Assembly (NCBI RefSeq): GCF_003788585.1
Contig: NZ_AYKG01000005.1
Coordinates: forward strand, 17,140 to 81,139
DNA length: 64,000 bases
Source of the DNA: Salinisphaera japonica YTM-1
GTDB taxonomy: Bacteria > Pseudomonadota > Gammaproteobacteria > Nevskiales > Salinisphaeraceae
Reading direction: 5' to 3'
The notes under the pieces were generated by a model. That model saw only the letters and a list, made by a program, of their open reading frames with translations, was not told where the DNA came from and searched no databases. Positions 55,266 to 64,000 of this stretch are shown piece by piece. The first letter of the stretch is position 1. Each line of letters opens with the position of its first letter. A program made the position numbers and the translations under genes.

Positions 55266-56359
55266 TGCACAACAACGACAAGCCAAACGACGCCGTGGGC
55301 GCACCGGAAATCGTGGCCGTGCGCGAGGCGCATCGCCTGGACGAGGCCGCACTGGCCGGCTTCATGCGCGATCACAACCTGCTCGACGGCGATCTGACGG
55401 TCGAACAGTTCCAGGGTGGCCAGTCGAACCCGACGTATCTGTTGACTACGGGGACCGGCGACCGGCGGGCACGCTATGTGCTGCGCAAGAAACCGCCGGG
55501 CGAGATTTTGCCGTCGGCGCATCGCATCGATCGCGAGTACAAGGTGATGCATGCGCTGCGCGACGCGCCCGGCGTGCCGGTGCCGGCGATGCGGGCCTAC
55601 GGCACCGACGAGTCGATCCTCGGCACTGAATTCTTCATCATGGATTATATCGCCGGGCGGGTGTTTTCCGATCCCGGCCTGCCGGATCTGGCGCCGGCCG
55701 AGCGCGGCACGCTGTATGGGGCGATGATCGATCGGATGGCCGATCTGCATTCGGTGGACGTCGAGGCCGCGGGCCTGGCTGATTTCGGCAAACCGCACGG
55801 CTACGTCGAGCGCCAGATCAAGCGCTGGCGCAGCCAGTACGAGGCCTCGACGGACGCGCCCGATGCCAACATGATCGCGCTTGGCGACTGGTTGGCCGAC
55901 AACATACCCGCCGACGTGGCCCCGGCCATCGCCCACGGTGACTTCCGCCTGGGCAATCTGTTGGTGGCCCCGGGGAGCTTCGAGGTCGCGGCCGTGCTGG
56001 ACTGGGAGTTGGCCACCCTCGGCCATCCCATCGCCGATCTGGCCTATGCCTGTATGCCGTATTACCTGCCCCAGGGCATTCCGGGATTGAAAGGCATCGA
56101 CGGCATGGATCTGGCGGCCGCCGGCATCCCGAGCGAGGCCGATCAACTGGCCCGCTATCGCGAGCGCCGCGGAATTGGGCCGATCGACGATTGGCCGGTA
56201 TTCATGGCGTTTTCGTTGTTTCGGATCGCGGCTATCCTGCAAGGCGTCTATGCCCGGGCCCAGGCCGGCAACGCCAGCAACGCCGATGCGCTTGCCGTGG
56301 GCAAACAGGCCACGGTGATGGCCGAGTGCGGCTGGAAGATCGCGCGCGATGCCGGCTGA
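55265..56359 (+). CDS. APH-fold phosphotransferase (ACAD10 N-domain-like)
   Basis: 364 residues. Kinase-like fold: EQFQGGQSNPTYLLTT (nucleotide loop) near 55, YVLRKKPPGEILPSAHRI with the ATP Lys near 80, Brenner motif HGDFRLGNLL with the catalytic Asp near 225, and LDWELATLGHPIADLAY with the metal Asp. This is the phosphotransferase group linked to acyl-CoA dehydrogenases and fused to them in eukaryotic ACAD10/11, where 4-hydroxyacyl-CoA is phosphorylated before elimination. Here the partners are separate genes 1.5 kb apart. Not an antibiotic resistance enzyme by context. Confidence 0.88.
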   Translation: MHNNDKPNDAVGAPEIVAVREAHRLDEAALAGFMRDHNLLDGDLTVEQFQGGQSNPTYLLTTGTGDRRARYVLRKKPPGEILPSAHRIDREYKVMHALRDAPGVPVPAMRAYGTDESILGTEFFIMDYIAGRVFSDPGLPDLAPAERGTLYGAMIDRMADLHSVDVEAAGLADFGKPHGYVERQIKRWRSQYEASTDAPDANMIALGDWLADNIPADVAPAIAHGDFRLGNLLVAPGSFEVAAVLDWELATLGHPIADLAYACMPYYLPQGIPGLKGIDGMDLAAAGIPSEADQLARYRERRGIGPIDDWPVFMAFSLFRIAAILQGVYARAQAGNASNADALAVGKQATVMAECGWKIARDAG

Positions 56360-57182
56360 CGACGAGTCCCCGCGCCTGTCGCGGGTGCTGGTCACCAACG
56401 ACGACGGCATTGATGCCCCGGGCCTGGCCGTGGCCGAGGCGATCGCCGCGGCGATCGCCGACGAGGTATGGGTCGTGGCCCCGGCGGCCGATCAATCCGG
56501 TCGCGGCCAGGCGATCACCGTGCGTACGCCCGTGGACGTCACGGCCCACGGGCCAAGACGCTACGCCGTGACCGGCACGCCGGCCGACTGTGTATTGCTG
56601 GCACGGGCGCACTGGCTGGCCGACACCCCGCCGGATCTGGTTATCGCCGGGGTCAATCGCGGGGCCAATATCTCCGACACGATTGTCTATTCCGGGACCA
56701 TCGGCGCGGCCCTGACCGCCGAGCACACGGGCCTGTGTGCCGTGGCACTCAGCCAGGCGTTCCGTGGCGCGGCCGAAACGGCTGATTTCTCGCCTGCCAT
56801 CGCCTACGGCCAGCGTGTCGTCGCCCAGCTTCTGGCCGGAGCCGCGCGCGACGAGGCAGGCCGGCTGCGGGGCGCCTGGAGCGTCAATTTTCCGGCCGCC
56901 AAGGACGAGACGCCGATTCAGGGCATCGATTGGGCGCGTGGCGCGCGGGGCGGGACCGTGCGCCCGCGGGCCGAGCGGGTTGCCGGCCACGCCGATCGTT
57001 TTCAGCTGGCGTTCGCGCGGGGGGCAACGCCCGTGGTGGATCCACAAAGCGATGTCGCCGTGTTGCGCGGGCGCCGCATCAGCGTCATGCCGTTGACCAA
57101 CGAGCGCTGCGATATCGCCGCGTTTGAGTCTGCGACCAATAGACGAGGCTGGCGTCTCGACAAGACCGGTTCGGCGCGCTAA
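56349..57182 (+). CDS. surE: 5'/3'-nucleotidase SurE
   Basis: 277 residues. Intact metal site VLVTNDDGIDAPGL near 13, the Ser in DQSGRGQAIT near 48, TGTPADCVLL near 84 and GVNRGANISDTIVYSGTIGA near 103, all SurE marks. It dephosphorylates nucleoside monophosphates. It starts 11 bases inside the phosphotransferase gene, so is co-translated with it. A phosphatase directly behind a phosphotransferase inside a beta-oxidation cluster is odd; usual surE neighbours (pcm, nlpD, rpoS, truD) are absent. Confidence 0.9.
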   Translation: MPADDESPRLSRVLVTNDDGIDAPGLAVAEAIAAAIADEVWVVAPAADQSGRGQAITVRTPVDVTAHGPRRYAVTGTPADCVLLARAHWLADTPPDLVIAGVNRGANISDTIVYSGTIGAALTAEHTGLCAVALSQAFRGAAETADFSPAIAYGQRVVAQLLAGAARDEAGRLRGAWSVNFPAAKDETPIQGIDWARGARGGTVRPRAERVAGHADRFQLAFARGATPVVDPQSDVAVLRGRRISVMPLTNERCDIAAFESATNRRGWRLDKTGSAR

Positions 57183-57191
57183 AAATAAAAA

Positions 57192-57206
57192 CGAAACAGC
57201 ATTTCA
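57192..57206. promoter_or_regulatory. predicted IclR-type operator 5
   Basis: CGAAACAGCATTTCA, ten bases after the surE stop and 55 bp before the ligase start; flanked by A runs as in KdgR-type boxes. Confidence 0.55.
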
Positions 57207-57260
57207 AAAAAGAGCGACGGTCTGGAATACCGATCGCTCGCGCGCCCGAGGAGATCTGTC

Positions 57261-58931
57261 ATGTTCGACCGGCATCACGCGGTCTGGCCCGAGAACGTTC
57301 CCTACACGCTGACGCTGCCCCGGACCAGTCTCTACGAGAATCTGGAAATCTCGGCGCGTCGATATCCTGATCGGGCCGCGATCATTTATTACGATCGCGA
57401 ACTGTCGTATAAAACGCTGGACGCGGAAGTGAACCGTCTGGCGGGCTTTCTTCAAGCCAAGGGCGTGGTCGCCGGGGATCGGGTGCTGTTGTTCATGCAG
57501 AACGCGCCGCAGTTCGTGATCGCCTACTACGCGATCCTGCGGGCCGATGCGGTGGTCGTGCCGGTCAATCCGATGAACCAGTCGCCGGAGCTGGCCCACT
57601 ATATTGACGATACCGAGGCCACGGTGGCCATCTGTGGCCAGGAGCGCTTCGAGGCCATGGCGCCGTGGGTGGCCGCGGGCCGCATCACGACCTGCGTGGT
57701 GGCGGCTTATAACGACTACATCGACCCCGATACCGACCTGGATCTGCCGGCTGAGGTGGCCGCGCCCGCCGCCGAGCTGTCGCAACCCGGTGCTGTGGCC
57801 TGGGCCGAGGCCTTGAGTGCTGGCCATGCGCCTGGCCCCCATGCCGCGCAATCCGATGATCTGGCCGTGCTGCCTTACAGCTCGGGCACCACCGGCGCGC
57901 CCAAGGGCTGCATGCATACCCATGCCTCGGTCACGGCCACCATGGTCAACGGCCTGGTCTGGACACGCTCGCACCCGGAAGGGCTCACGCTCGGCACGCT
58001 GCCCCTGTTCCATGTCACCGGCATGCAGAACAGCATGAACTCACCGATCTATGCCGGCTCGACCGTGGTGCTGATGACCCGCTGGGACCGGTTGACGGCC
58101 GCGCGCCTGATCGAGCGTTATCGCATCAATCGCTGGACCAATATCGTGACCATGGTCATCGATATGCTGGCCGATCCGGCCATCGAGTCGTTTGATCTAT
58201 CGAGTCTGGAGCACTTGAGCGGCGGCGGGGCGGCCATGCCCGAAGCTGTTTCCGACAAGCTGTTCGCGCTCACTGGCCTGCGCTACGTCGAGGGTTATGG
58301 CTTGTCGGAAACGATCGCGGCCACCCATCTCAACCCGCCGGATGCGCCCAAGAAACAATGCCTGGGCGTGCCGTTGTTCGATGTGGATTCGCGCATCATC
58401 GATCCCGAGACGACCAACGAGCTGGGCGTGGGTGAAGTGGGCGAGATCATCACGCACGGGCCGCAGGTGCAGACCGGCTATTGGCGCCGGCCCGAGGCCA
58501 ACGCGGCGTCGTATCTGGCACTGGACGGCAAGCGTTTCTTTCGCACCGGGGATCTGGGCTATTACGACGACGAGGGCTATTTCTTCATCGTCGATCGCGT
58601 CAAACGCATGATCAACGCCTCGGGCTACAAGGTCTGGCCGGCCGAGGTGGAGTCGATGATGTTCAACCACCCCGAGATCCGCGAGGCCTGTGTCATCAGC
58701 CAGCCCGACGCGCGCCGGGGTGAGAAGGTCAAGGCCTGCGTGGTACTGGCCGCTGATGCGGCGGCCACGCCCGAGACGATCCGTGAGTGGTGTCGTGAGC
58801 AGATGGCCGCCTACAAGGTGCCCAGCGTGATCAAGATCTGCGAGGCCCTGCCGCGCTCGCCCACCGGCAAGATCCAGTGGCGCCAACTACAAGAAGCCGA
58901 ATGGGCCGACACGGCCCCGGCTGATGCCTGA
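57261..58931 (+). CDS. acyl-CoA ligase, AMP-forming (PimA/FadD-like)
   Basis: 556 residues of the adenylate-forming family: P-loop LPYSSGTTGAPKGCMHTH near 210, the GYGLSETIAATH motif near 350, TGDLGYYDDEGYFFIVDRVK near 435 and the C-terminal catalytic Lys in PRSPTGKIQWRQL. It activates a carboxylic acid with ATP and CoA. It heads a tight run with a bifunctional beta-oxidation enzyme and two dehydrogenases, the order of the pimelate (pim) operon of Rhodopseudomonas, so a mid-chain mono- or dicarboxylate is likely. An IclR-type operator precedes it. Confidence 0.9.
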   Translation: MFDRHHAVWPENVPYTLTLPRTSLYENLEISARRYPDRAAIIYYDRELSYKTLDAEVNRLAGFLQAKGVVAGDRVLLFMQNAPQFVIAYYAILRADAVVVPVNPMNQSPELAHYIDDTEATVAICGQERFEAMAPWVAAGRITTCVVAAYNDYIDPDTDLDLPAEVAAPAAELSQPGAVAWAEALSAGHAPGPHAAQSDDLAVLPYSSGTTGAPKGCMHTHASVTATMVNGLVWTRSHPEGLTLGTLPLFHVTGMQNSMNSPIYAGSTVVLMTRWDRLTAARLIERYRINRWTNIVTMVIDMLADPAIESFDLSSLEHLSGGGAAMPEAVSDKLFALTGLRYVEGYGLSETIAATHLNPPDAPKKQCLGVPLFDVDSRIIDPETTNELGVGEVGEIITHGPQVQTGYWRRPEANAASYLALDGKRFFRTGDLGYYDDEGYFFIVDRVKRMINASGYKVWPAEVESMMFNHPEIREACVISQPDARRGEKVKACVVLAADAAATPETIREWCREQMAAYKVPSVIKICEALPRSPTGKIQWRQLQEAEWADTAPADA

Positions 58932-58967
58932 TTTTCACGATTTTGCAGATTACGGACAGGAGCAATC

Positions 58968-61055
58968 ATGAGTGACGTGGTGACTTATCGGCTGGAATCC
59001 GATATCGGCGTGATCGCCATCGACAACCCGCCGGTCAATGCGCTGGGCCACGCGGTACGTGAGGGGCTTCTGGCCGCCTTGGACAAGGGCCTGGCCGATG
59101 GCCGCGCCCATGCGCTGGTGATCATCGGCGCCGGGCGCACGTTTCCGGCCGGTGCCGATATCAAGGAATTCGGCCAGACGCCGAAAGAACCGTCGTTGCC
59201 CGAGGTCATCGATCGTATCGAGGCGGCCGACAAGCTCACGATCGCAGCCGTCCACGGCACCGCCCTGGGCGGCGGTATGGAAGTGACGCTGGGCTGCGAT
59301 TATCGCGTGGCGACGAGTGATGCGCGTATGGGCCTGCCCGAGGTCAATCTGGGCCTGTTGCCGGGCGCGGGTGGCACCCAGCGCCTGCCACGCCTGATCG
59401 GCGCCAAGGCCGCGCTCGAAATGATCGTCGACGGCAAGCCGGTCAAGGCGGCCAAGCTGCATGACGCCGGTATCGTGGATGAAATCATCGACGGCGATCT
59501 GGAAGCCGGCGCGCTGGAATATGCGCGCAAGCTGGCCGATCACGACGCGCCGGCGCGTCCGGTGCGCCAGCTCGACGTTGAGAAAGTCGACGACGATGTC
59601 TTCACCGATTTCCGCGCCAGCATCGAAAAACGCAAGCGCGGCTTTCTGGCGCCGTTTCATTGCATCGAGGCTGTGCGGGCCGCCGTCGAGCAGGATTTCG
59701 ATGCCGGCATGGCCCGCGAGCGCGAGCTGTTCGCCGAGCTCCTGGCCTCGCCCGAGTCGGCCGCCCAGCGCCATGTCTTTTTCGCCGAGCGCGAAGTGGG
59801 CAAGGTGCCGGGCATCGCGAAAGACACGCCCAAGCGCGAAATCAAGCAGGTCGGCATCATCGGGGCCGGCACCATGGGCGGCGGTATCGCCATGAATTTC
59901 CTGTCGGCCGGCATCCCGGTAACGATGGTGGAAATGAAGCAGGAGGCCCTGGATCGCGGTGTTTCCATCATCCGCAAGAACTACGAGGCCACGGCCAAGA
60001 AAGGCCGTATCACCGCCGAGCAGGTCGACAAGGCCATGAGCTGCCTGTCGACCACGCTGTCCTACGATGATCTGGCGGATGCCGATCTCATCATCGAGGC
60101 CGTGTTCGAGTCGATGAAGGTCAAGAAACAGGTCTTCGGCGAGCTGGATCGTGTGGCCAAGAAAGGCGCGATTCTGGCCACCAACACCTCGACGCTGGAT
60201 GTCGACGAGATCGCGGCCTCGACCTCGCGGCCCGAAGACGTGCTGGGCATGCACTTCTTCTCGCCGGCCAACGTGATGAAGCTGCTGGAAAACGTGCGCG
60301 GCGAAAAAACGGCCGACGACGTCGTGGCCACGGTGATGGACCTGTCCAAGCGCATCGGCAAGGCCGGCGTGATGGTCGGTGTCTGTCACGGCTTCGTGGG
60401 CAACCGTATCCTGCACAAACGCCAGGATCAGGCGGTGCAGCTGGTCAACGAAGGCGCGACCCCTGAGCAGGTCGATCGCGTGATCTATGACTTCGGCATG
60501 CCGATGGGCCCCTTCGCCATGGCCGATCTGGCCGGATTGGATGTGGGTTGGCGTATCCGTGAAGATATTCGCGAGAACGACCCGGCCAACGCCCCCGAGC
60601 GTAACTGGATGGACGCGCTGGCCGAGGACGAGCGCTGGGGCCAGAAGACCGGCGCCGGCGTGTTCGAATACGCCGAGGGCGACCGCACGCCCAAGCGGTC
60701 GGACGTGGCCCACGCGGAGATCGAGGCGTATCGCGCGGCTAATAACATCACCCCGCGTGAGATCAGCGATACCGAAATCCTTGAGCGCTGTCTCTACGTG
60801 ATGGTCAACGAAGGCGCGCGCATCCTGGAAGAAGGCATCGCCGCGCGCCCGCTGGACGTGGATATCGTCTGGATCTATGGCTACGGCTTCCCCGTCTATC
60901 GCGGCGGGCTGATGTTCTGGGCCGATCAGGTGGGTCTGTCCACGATCCTCGAACGCATCAAGACCTTCCACGCCGATACCGGTGCCGACACCTGGCAGCC
61001 GGCCTCGCTGCTCGAGCGCCTGGTATCCGAAAACAAGCGTTTCGCGGATCTGTAG
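58968..61055 (+). CDS. enoyl-CoA hydratase / 3-hydroxyacyl-CoA dehydrogenase (FadJ/PimF-like)
   Basis: 695 residues. Residues 1-190 are the crotonase domain with [18 protein letters not shown] (Glu105) and [17 protein letters not shown] (Glu125), the two acid catalysts. From 290 comes the NAD domain ([17 protein letters not shown]), then [15 protein letters not shown] with the catalytic His near 427, and the duplicated C-terminal domains. It hydrates trans-2-enoyl-CoA and oxidises the (S)-3-hydroxy product. The ribosome site ACAGGAG precedes ATG. No matching thiolase is in this operon; the one at 37028 could serve. Confidence 0.94.
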   Translation: MSDVVTYRLESDIGVIAIDNPPVNALGHAVREGLLAALDKGLADGRAHALVIIGAGRTFPAGADIKEFGQTPKEPSLPEVIDRIEAADKLTIAAVHGTALGGGMEVTLGCDYRVATSDARMGLPEVNLGLLPGAGGTQRLPRLIGAKAALEMIVDGKPVKAAKLHDAGIVDEIIDGDLEAGALEYARKLADHDAPARPVRQLDVEKVDDDVFTDFRASIEKRKRGFLAPFHCIEAVRAAVEQDFDAGMARERELFAELLASPESAAQRHVFFAEREVGKVPGIAKDTPKREIKQVGIIGAGTMGGGIAMNFLSAGIPVTMVEMKQEALDRGVSIIRKNYEATAKKGRITAEQVDKAMSCLSTTLSYDDLADADLIIEAVFESMKVKKQVFGELDRVAKKGAILATNTSTLDVDEIAASTSRPEDVLGMHFFSPANVMKLLENVRGEKTADDVVATVMDLSKRIGKAGVMVGVCHGFVGNRILHKRQDQAVQLVNEGATPEQVDRVIYDFGMPMGPFAMADLAGLDVGWRIREDIRENDPANAPERNWMDALAEDERWGQKTGAGVFEYAEGDRTPKRSDVAHAEIEAYRAANNITPREISDTEILERCLYVMVNEGARILEEGIAARPLDVDIVWIYGYGFPVYRGGLMFWADQVGLSTILERIKTFHADTGADTWQPASLLERLVSENKRFADL

Positions 61056-61083
61056 ACCCGCCCGTTTCTAGCCGAGAATAATC

Positions 61084-62268
61084 ATGGATATCGAATACAA
61101 CGAGGCCGAGCGGGTGTTTCGCGACGAGGTGCGGGCGTTCATCGCCGACAACCTGCCCGAGGAAACATCGCGCCGGGTCAAGGCCTTCAAGAGCGTGACG
61201 CCGGAAATGATGACGGCCTGGCAGGGCGCGCTGTCGCAAAAAGGCTGGCTGGCCGTCAACTGGCCGGTCGAGCACGGCGGCACGGGCTGGAGCCCGATCG
61301 AAAAACATATCTTCGAAGAAGAGTGTGCCGAGGCCGGGGCCCCGCGCATCCTGCCGTTCGGGCTGAACATGGTGGCCCCGGTCATCATCAAGTTCGGCAC
61401 CCAGGCCCAAAAAGACTATTACCTGCCACGAATTCTGAACAACGAGGACTGGTGGGCCCAGGGTTACTCCGAGCCGGGCGCGGGCTCGGATCTGGCGAGC
61501 CTGAAATGCCGGGCCGAGCGCGATGGCGATCACTACGTCGTCAACGGCCAGAAGACCTGGACCACGCTCGGCCAGCACGCCAACATGATCTTCGTGCTGG
61601 TGCGCACCAATACCCAGGTCAAGAAACAGGAGGGCATCTCGTTCCTCCTGGTCGATATGAACACCCCCGGCGTGACCGTGCGCCCGTTGATCACCCTCGA
61701 CGGCGAGCACGAGGTCAACGAGGTCTTTTTCGACGACGTACGCGTGCCGGCTGACAACCTCGTGGGCGAGGAGAACAAGGGCTGGACCTGTGCCAAGTAT
61801 CTGCTCACCTTCGAGCGGACGGGCATCGCCGGTGTGGGTATTTCCAAGGCCGCACTCGCGCATCTGAAAGAGATCGCCGCCGGCCAGATCGTCGACGGCA
61901 AGCCGTTGATTGCACACCCGCGAACCGCCGAGCGCATCGTGGATCTCGAAATGGAGCTCATGGCGGTCGAAATGACCAACCTGCGCACCGTATCGGCGGC
62001 TGAGGCCGGCGGCGTGCCCGGGGCCGAAAGCTCGTTCTTGAAGATCATGGGCACCGAGGTGCGCCAGAAGATCTCGGATCTGTATCGCGAGATCGCCGGG
62101 CCGCAGGCCTTGCCGTTCACGTATCTCGAAGACGAGGCCGCGGCCTGTGTGGATGACTTCGCCTCACCGGCAGCACCCACGTATTTCAATCTGCGCAAGC
62201 TCTCGATCTTCGGCGGCTCGAACGAGATTCAAAAGAACATTATCGCCAAGGCGATTCTCGGCCTCTAA
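61084..62268 (+). CDS. acyl-CoA dehydrogenase, pimeloyl-CoA dehydrogenase large-subunit type
   Basis: 394 residues. GYSEPGAGSDLASLKCRAER near 130 (FAD), NGQKTWTTLGQHAN near 158, and GGSNEIQKNIIAKAIL at the end with the catalytic Glu near 381. The LPFGLNMVAPVIIKFGT segment is typical of the PimC-like large subunit. It starts 28 bp after the previous gene and 45 bp before its small-subunit partner. In the family large and small subunits form an alpha2beta2 enzyme in which only one chain carries the base. Confidence 0.88.
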   Translation: MDIEYNEAERVFRDEVRAFIADNLPEETSRRVKAFKSVTPEMMTAWQGALSQKGWLAVNWPVEHGGTGWSPIEKHIFEEECAEAGAPRILPFGLNMVAPVIIKFGTQAQKDYYLPRILNNEDWWAQGYSEPGAGSDLASLKCRAERDGDHYVVNGQKTWTTLGQHANMIFVLVRTNTQVKKQEGISFLLVDMNTPGVTVRPLITLDGEHEVNEVFFDDVRVPADNLVGEENKGWTCAKYLLTFERTGIAGVGISKAALAHLKEIAAGQIVDGKPLIAHPRTAERIVDLEMELMAVEMTNLRTVSAAEAGGVPGAESSFLKIMGTEVRQKISDLYREIAGPQALPFTYLEDEAAACVDDFASPAAPTYFNLRKLSIFGGSNEIQKNIIAKAILGL

Positions 62269-62313
62269 GCCGATCCGCACTGGCTGACAAACGCACACGA
62301 ATGAGGTGGCGTC

Positions 62314-63492
62314 ATGGATTTTTCTTATAGCGACGAGCAGCGCATGCTCGCCGATCTGGTCACCCGCGTGGTGGCCGATCACTATGCCTTCGATGCTCGC
62401 GAGGGCTATATTGCCTCGCCCGAAGGCCACAGCCCGGATGTCTGGGCGCAGTTTGCCGAGCTGGGGCTGCTTGCCGTGCCGTTCTCTGAAACCGCCGGCG
62501 GCTTCGATGGCGGCGGCGCCGAGCTGATGGTCGTGGCCGAGGGGCTGGGCCGCGGTCTGGTCGTCGAGCCCTATCTCGGCCGGATCGTACTGGCCGGCTG
62601 TTTTCTGGATGGCGCCCTGGATGATGCAGCCAAGGCGGACACGCTCGAGCCGCTCATCACGGGCGAGGCCCGCTGGGCACTGGCCGTGCACGAACCGGCC
62701 GGGCGCTATGACCCGTACTGGATCGAGACCACCGCCGTGAAAGACGGGCAGGGCTGGCACCTATCGGGCCGAAAGGCCACCGTACTGGCCGGCGACAGCG
62801 CCGATCATCTGATCGTCATCGCCCGTACCTCGGGCGACAACCCGGCCCAGTCCGGGCTGTCGGCGTTCTGGGTCGATGCCGATACCGCCGGCGTACGCCG
62901 TACCGGCTATACCACCATTGACGGCCAGCGCGCCGCCGAAATCTGGCTGGATGATGTCGCCGTGGATGCCGATGCCCTGATCGGCGTCGAAGACGAGGCC
63001 GGTACGGCCCTGGAATACGCCCTCGATCGCGGCGTGGTCGCGCTTTGCGCCGAGGCCGCCGGGGCCATGGAGATCGCCTGTGATCTGACGCTGGATTATC
63101 TCAAGGAACGCAAGCAGTTCGGCGTGCCCATCGGCAGTTTCCAGGCCTTGCAGCATCGGATGGTCGATATGCGCATGAATCTGGAAAAAGTGCGCTCGCT
63201 CACGCTCTGGGCGGCCTGCTCGCTGGACGGTGACGCCACGGAACGCCGCCAGCGTCTGGCCTCGGCCAAGACGATGGTCGGTACCGCCGGGCGCAAGCTG
63301 GCCGAAGAAGCCATCCAGCTTTTCGGCGGCATGGGCATGATGGACGAATCCAGCGTGGCGCATTACGCCAAGCGCATCATCATGATCGATCATTATCTTG
63401 GCGATGCCAATTTCCACAAGGATCGGCTGCTGAGGATGTTGGCTGAGGAGTCGGTGGCATTGGCCTCGGGTAAGGCGGATCGGGCGGCTTGA
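62314..63492 (+). CDS. acyl-CoA dehydrogenase, pimeloyl-CoA dehydrogenase small-subunit type
   Basis: 392 residues. PimD-like features: MDFSYSDEQRMLADLVTRVV, FAELGLLAVPFSETAGGFDG, EGLGRGLVVEPYLG, LKERKQFGVPIGSFQALQHR and QLFGGMGMMDE. The C-terminus has AHYAKRIIMIDHYLGDANFH in place of the usual Glu-bearing loop, so I see no catalytic base; this fits a non-catalytic or FAD-organising partner of the chain at 61084. Last gene before a terminator and the repeat. Confidence 0.86.
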   Translation: MDFSYSDEQRMLADLVTRVVADHYAFDAREGYIASPEGHSPDVWAQFAELGLLAVPFSETAGGFDGGGAELMVVAEGLGRGLVVEPYLGRIVLAGCFLDGALDDAAKADTLEPLITGEARWALAVHEPAGRYDPYWIETTAVKDGQGWHLSGRKATVLAGDSADHLIVIARTSGDNPAQSGLSAFWVDADTAGVRRTGYTTIDGQRAAEIWLDDVAVDADALIGVEDEAGTALEYALDRGVVALCAEAAGAMEIACDLTLDYLKERKQFGVPIGSFQALQHRMVDMRMNLEKVRSLTLWAACSLDGDATERRQRLASAKTMVGTAGRKLAEEAIQLFGGMGMMDESSVAHYAKRIIMIDHYLGDANFHKDRLLRMLAEESVALASGKADRAA

Positions 63493-63501
63493 TCTGATTG
63501 G

Positions 63502-63533
63502 CCCGGGCCGTCTGATTGGTTAGGCGGCTCGGG
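63502..63533 (+). terminator. possible terminator of the ligase operon
   Basis: CCCGGGCCG and CGGCTCGGG form a 9-bp stem (one G-T pair) around a 14-base loop, 9 bp after the stop. The T-rich stretch comes later (63541-63561). Confidence 0.45.
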
Positions 63534-63574
63534 CGTCGGCGGTTTCGGCTTTTGGTGTTTTGGAACAACCACGA

Positions 63575-64000
63575 GCTGCTTTAGCCGGGCGTTTTCGCAC
63601 TGTTGTGCGAGTCCCTTCTTTTGCTTGTCTAAAAGAAGGAACCAAGGAAAAGACCCCGTCCTCGGCGCCGGCTTTGCCGGTCTACTCCGATGCTTACGTC
63701 AACGGGACGCGCCCATAAATAATTTTTAGGACTCACATCGCTTTCGCGATGCTTAAACATCTTTGCGCGCCGGCGCAGTGCGCCGGACACCCGCCGCCGC
63801 TCCGCGTCTCCGTCGCCTTCAGCAACGGACCGAATACGGAGCGGGCGACCAAGTCTTGAGAGTGGAGCCAGAGTCCACGGTGGGCACCTCATGTTTCGGC
63901 CCAGCGCCGCACCTGCCGCGCCGTGTCTGTATTCGCAGCCCCTTCAGAGCCGGCGCAGACGTGCAGGTTGCATGGGTGTCTGGCGCACCGCGCCAGCGCG
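63575..64000. repeat. long inverted-dimer repeat, copy 2 (inverted, cut by window edge)
   Basis: Starting GCTGCTTTAGCCGGGCG, it is the reverse complement of the right part of the repeat at 38302-38892, collinear up to the window end: the stem-loop end, the ACCCCGTCCTCGGCGCCGGC stretch, the TCGCTTTCGCGATGCTTAAA unit and the GTCTCCGTCGCCTTCAGCAA stretch. A short AATAATTTTTAG insertion and point changes distinguish it. No gene is seen in the segment; open frames are by-products. Confidence 0.88.

Noticed and set aside
55265..56359. Aminoglycoside resistance kinase
   Set aside because: The APH fold is shared, but the sequence type and the acyl-CoA dehydrogenase context point to the ACAD10-like branch.

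Overview
The window is about 64 kb of high-GC chromosomal DNA with a dense gene layout, rich in acyl-CoA metabolism. The gene set (proteobacterial RuBisCO-independent heterotroph, comM-ubiK pair, rep, ppk1, mtgA, PII/Amt modules, RHH-less putA, Baeyer-Villiger-type monooxygenase, TorF-type porin) fits a marine or halophilic gammaproteobacterium. Salinisphaera or a relative is my best guess, but that is inference only. There is no rRNA; one tRNA (Arg-CCG) is present.

Layout. 0-7 kb: the end of a vapBC toxin-antitoxin pair, then a leftward run of secreted or lipidated proteins: a hypothetical lipoprotein, a surE copy without its N-terminus, an alpha/beta hydrolase, a phytase-like esterase and a penicillin-acylase-family enzyme split by a frameshift. 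7-11 kb: glutaryl-CoA dehydrogenase, a flavin monooxygenase and an SDR. 11-17 kb: putP and putA with a divergent AraC regulator, then DUF423 and PhzF proteins. 18-25 kb: ppk1, a SYLF protein, mtgA, a YheT hydrolase, a glycosyltransferase and a ClsB-like phospholipase D. 25-30 kb: two complete PII/ammonium-transporter modules (glnK-amtB and amtB-glnK, all leftward), with a very good sigma-54 promoter at 29362-29377, an NtrC-like palindrome at 27585-27601, and a MITE-like element inserted exactly at the stop codon of the second glnK. 29-34 kb: ubiK, comM, a TorF porin and rep. 34.3-35.7 kb: a small low-GC islet beside tRNA-Arg carrying an Abi_2/AbiF HEPN gene preceded by a structured, terminator-bearing non-coding region; the gene is out of frame at a CA dinucleotide tract.

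35.7-43.6 kb: CoA-transferase A/B, thiolase, a MaoC hydratase, EtfA/EtfB/ETF-quinone oxidoreductase and an SDR. 44-63.5 kb: a catabolic block with a complete branched-chain-type ABC importer (LivHMGF plus binding protein), an outer-membrane barrel and a lipoprotein, an IclR regulator, an ACAD11-like dehydrogenase, an SDR, an APH-fold phosphotransferase, SurE, an acyl-CoA ligase, a bifunctional hydratase/dehydrogenase and a pimeloyl-CoA-dehydrogenase-like large/small pair. Five 15-bp palindromes of the form TGAAAC-N3-GTTTCA, the same architecture as the KdgR (IclR-family) box, lie in front of four transcription units of this block. I read it as an IclR-controlled uptake and beta-oxidation regulon for a carboxylic acid, possibly a dicarboxylate; the ETF genes would take the electrons, and gcdH would finish odd-chain dicarboxylates.

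Repeats: a roughly 590-bp inverted-dimer repeat lies at 38302-38892 with a second, inverted copy running off the right edge from 63575. A 640-bp patch of 11-bp-periodic repeats lies at 53790-54430.
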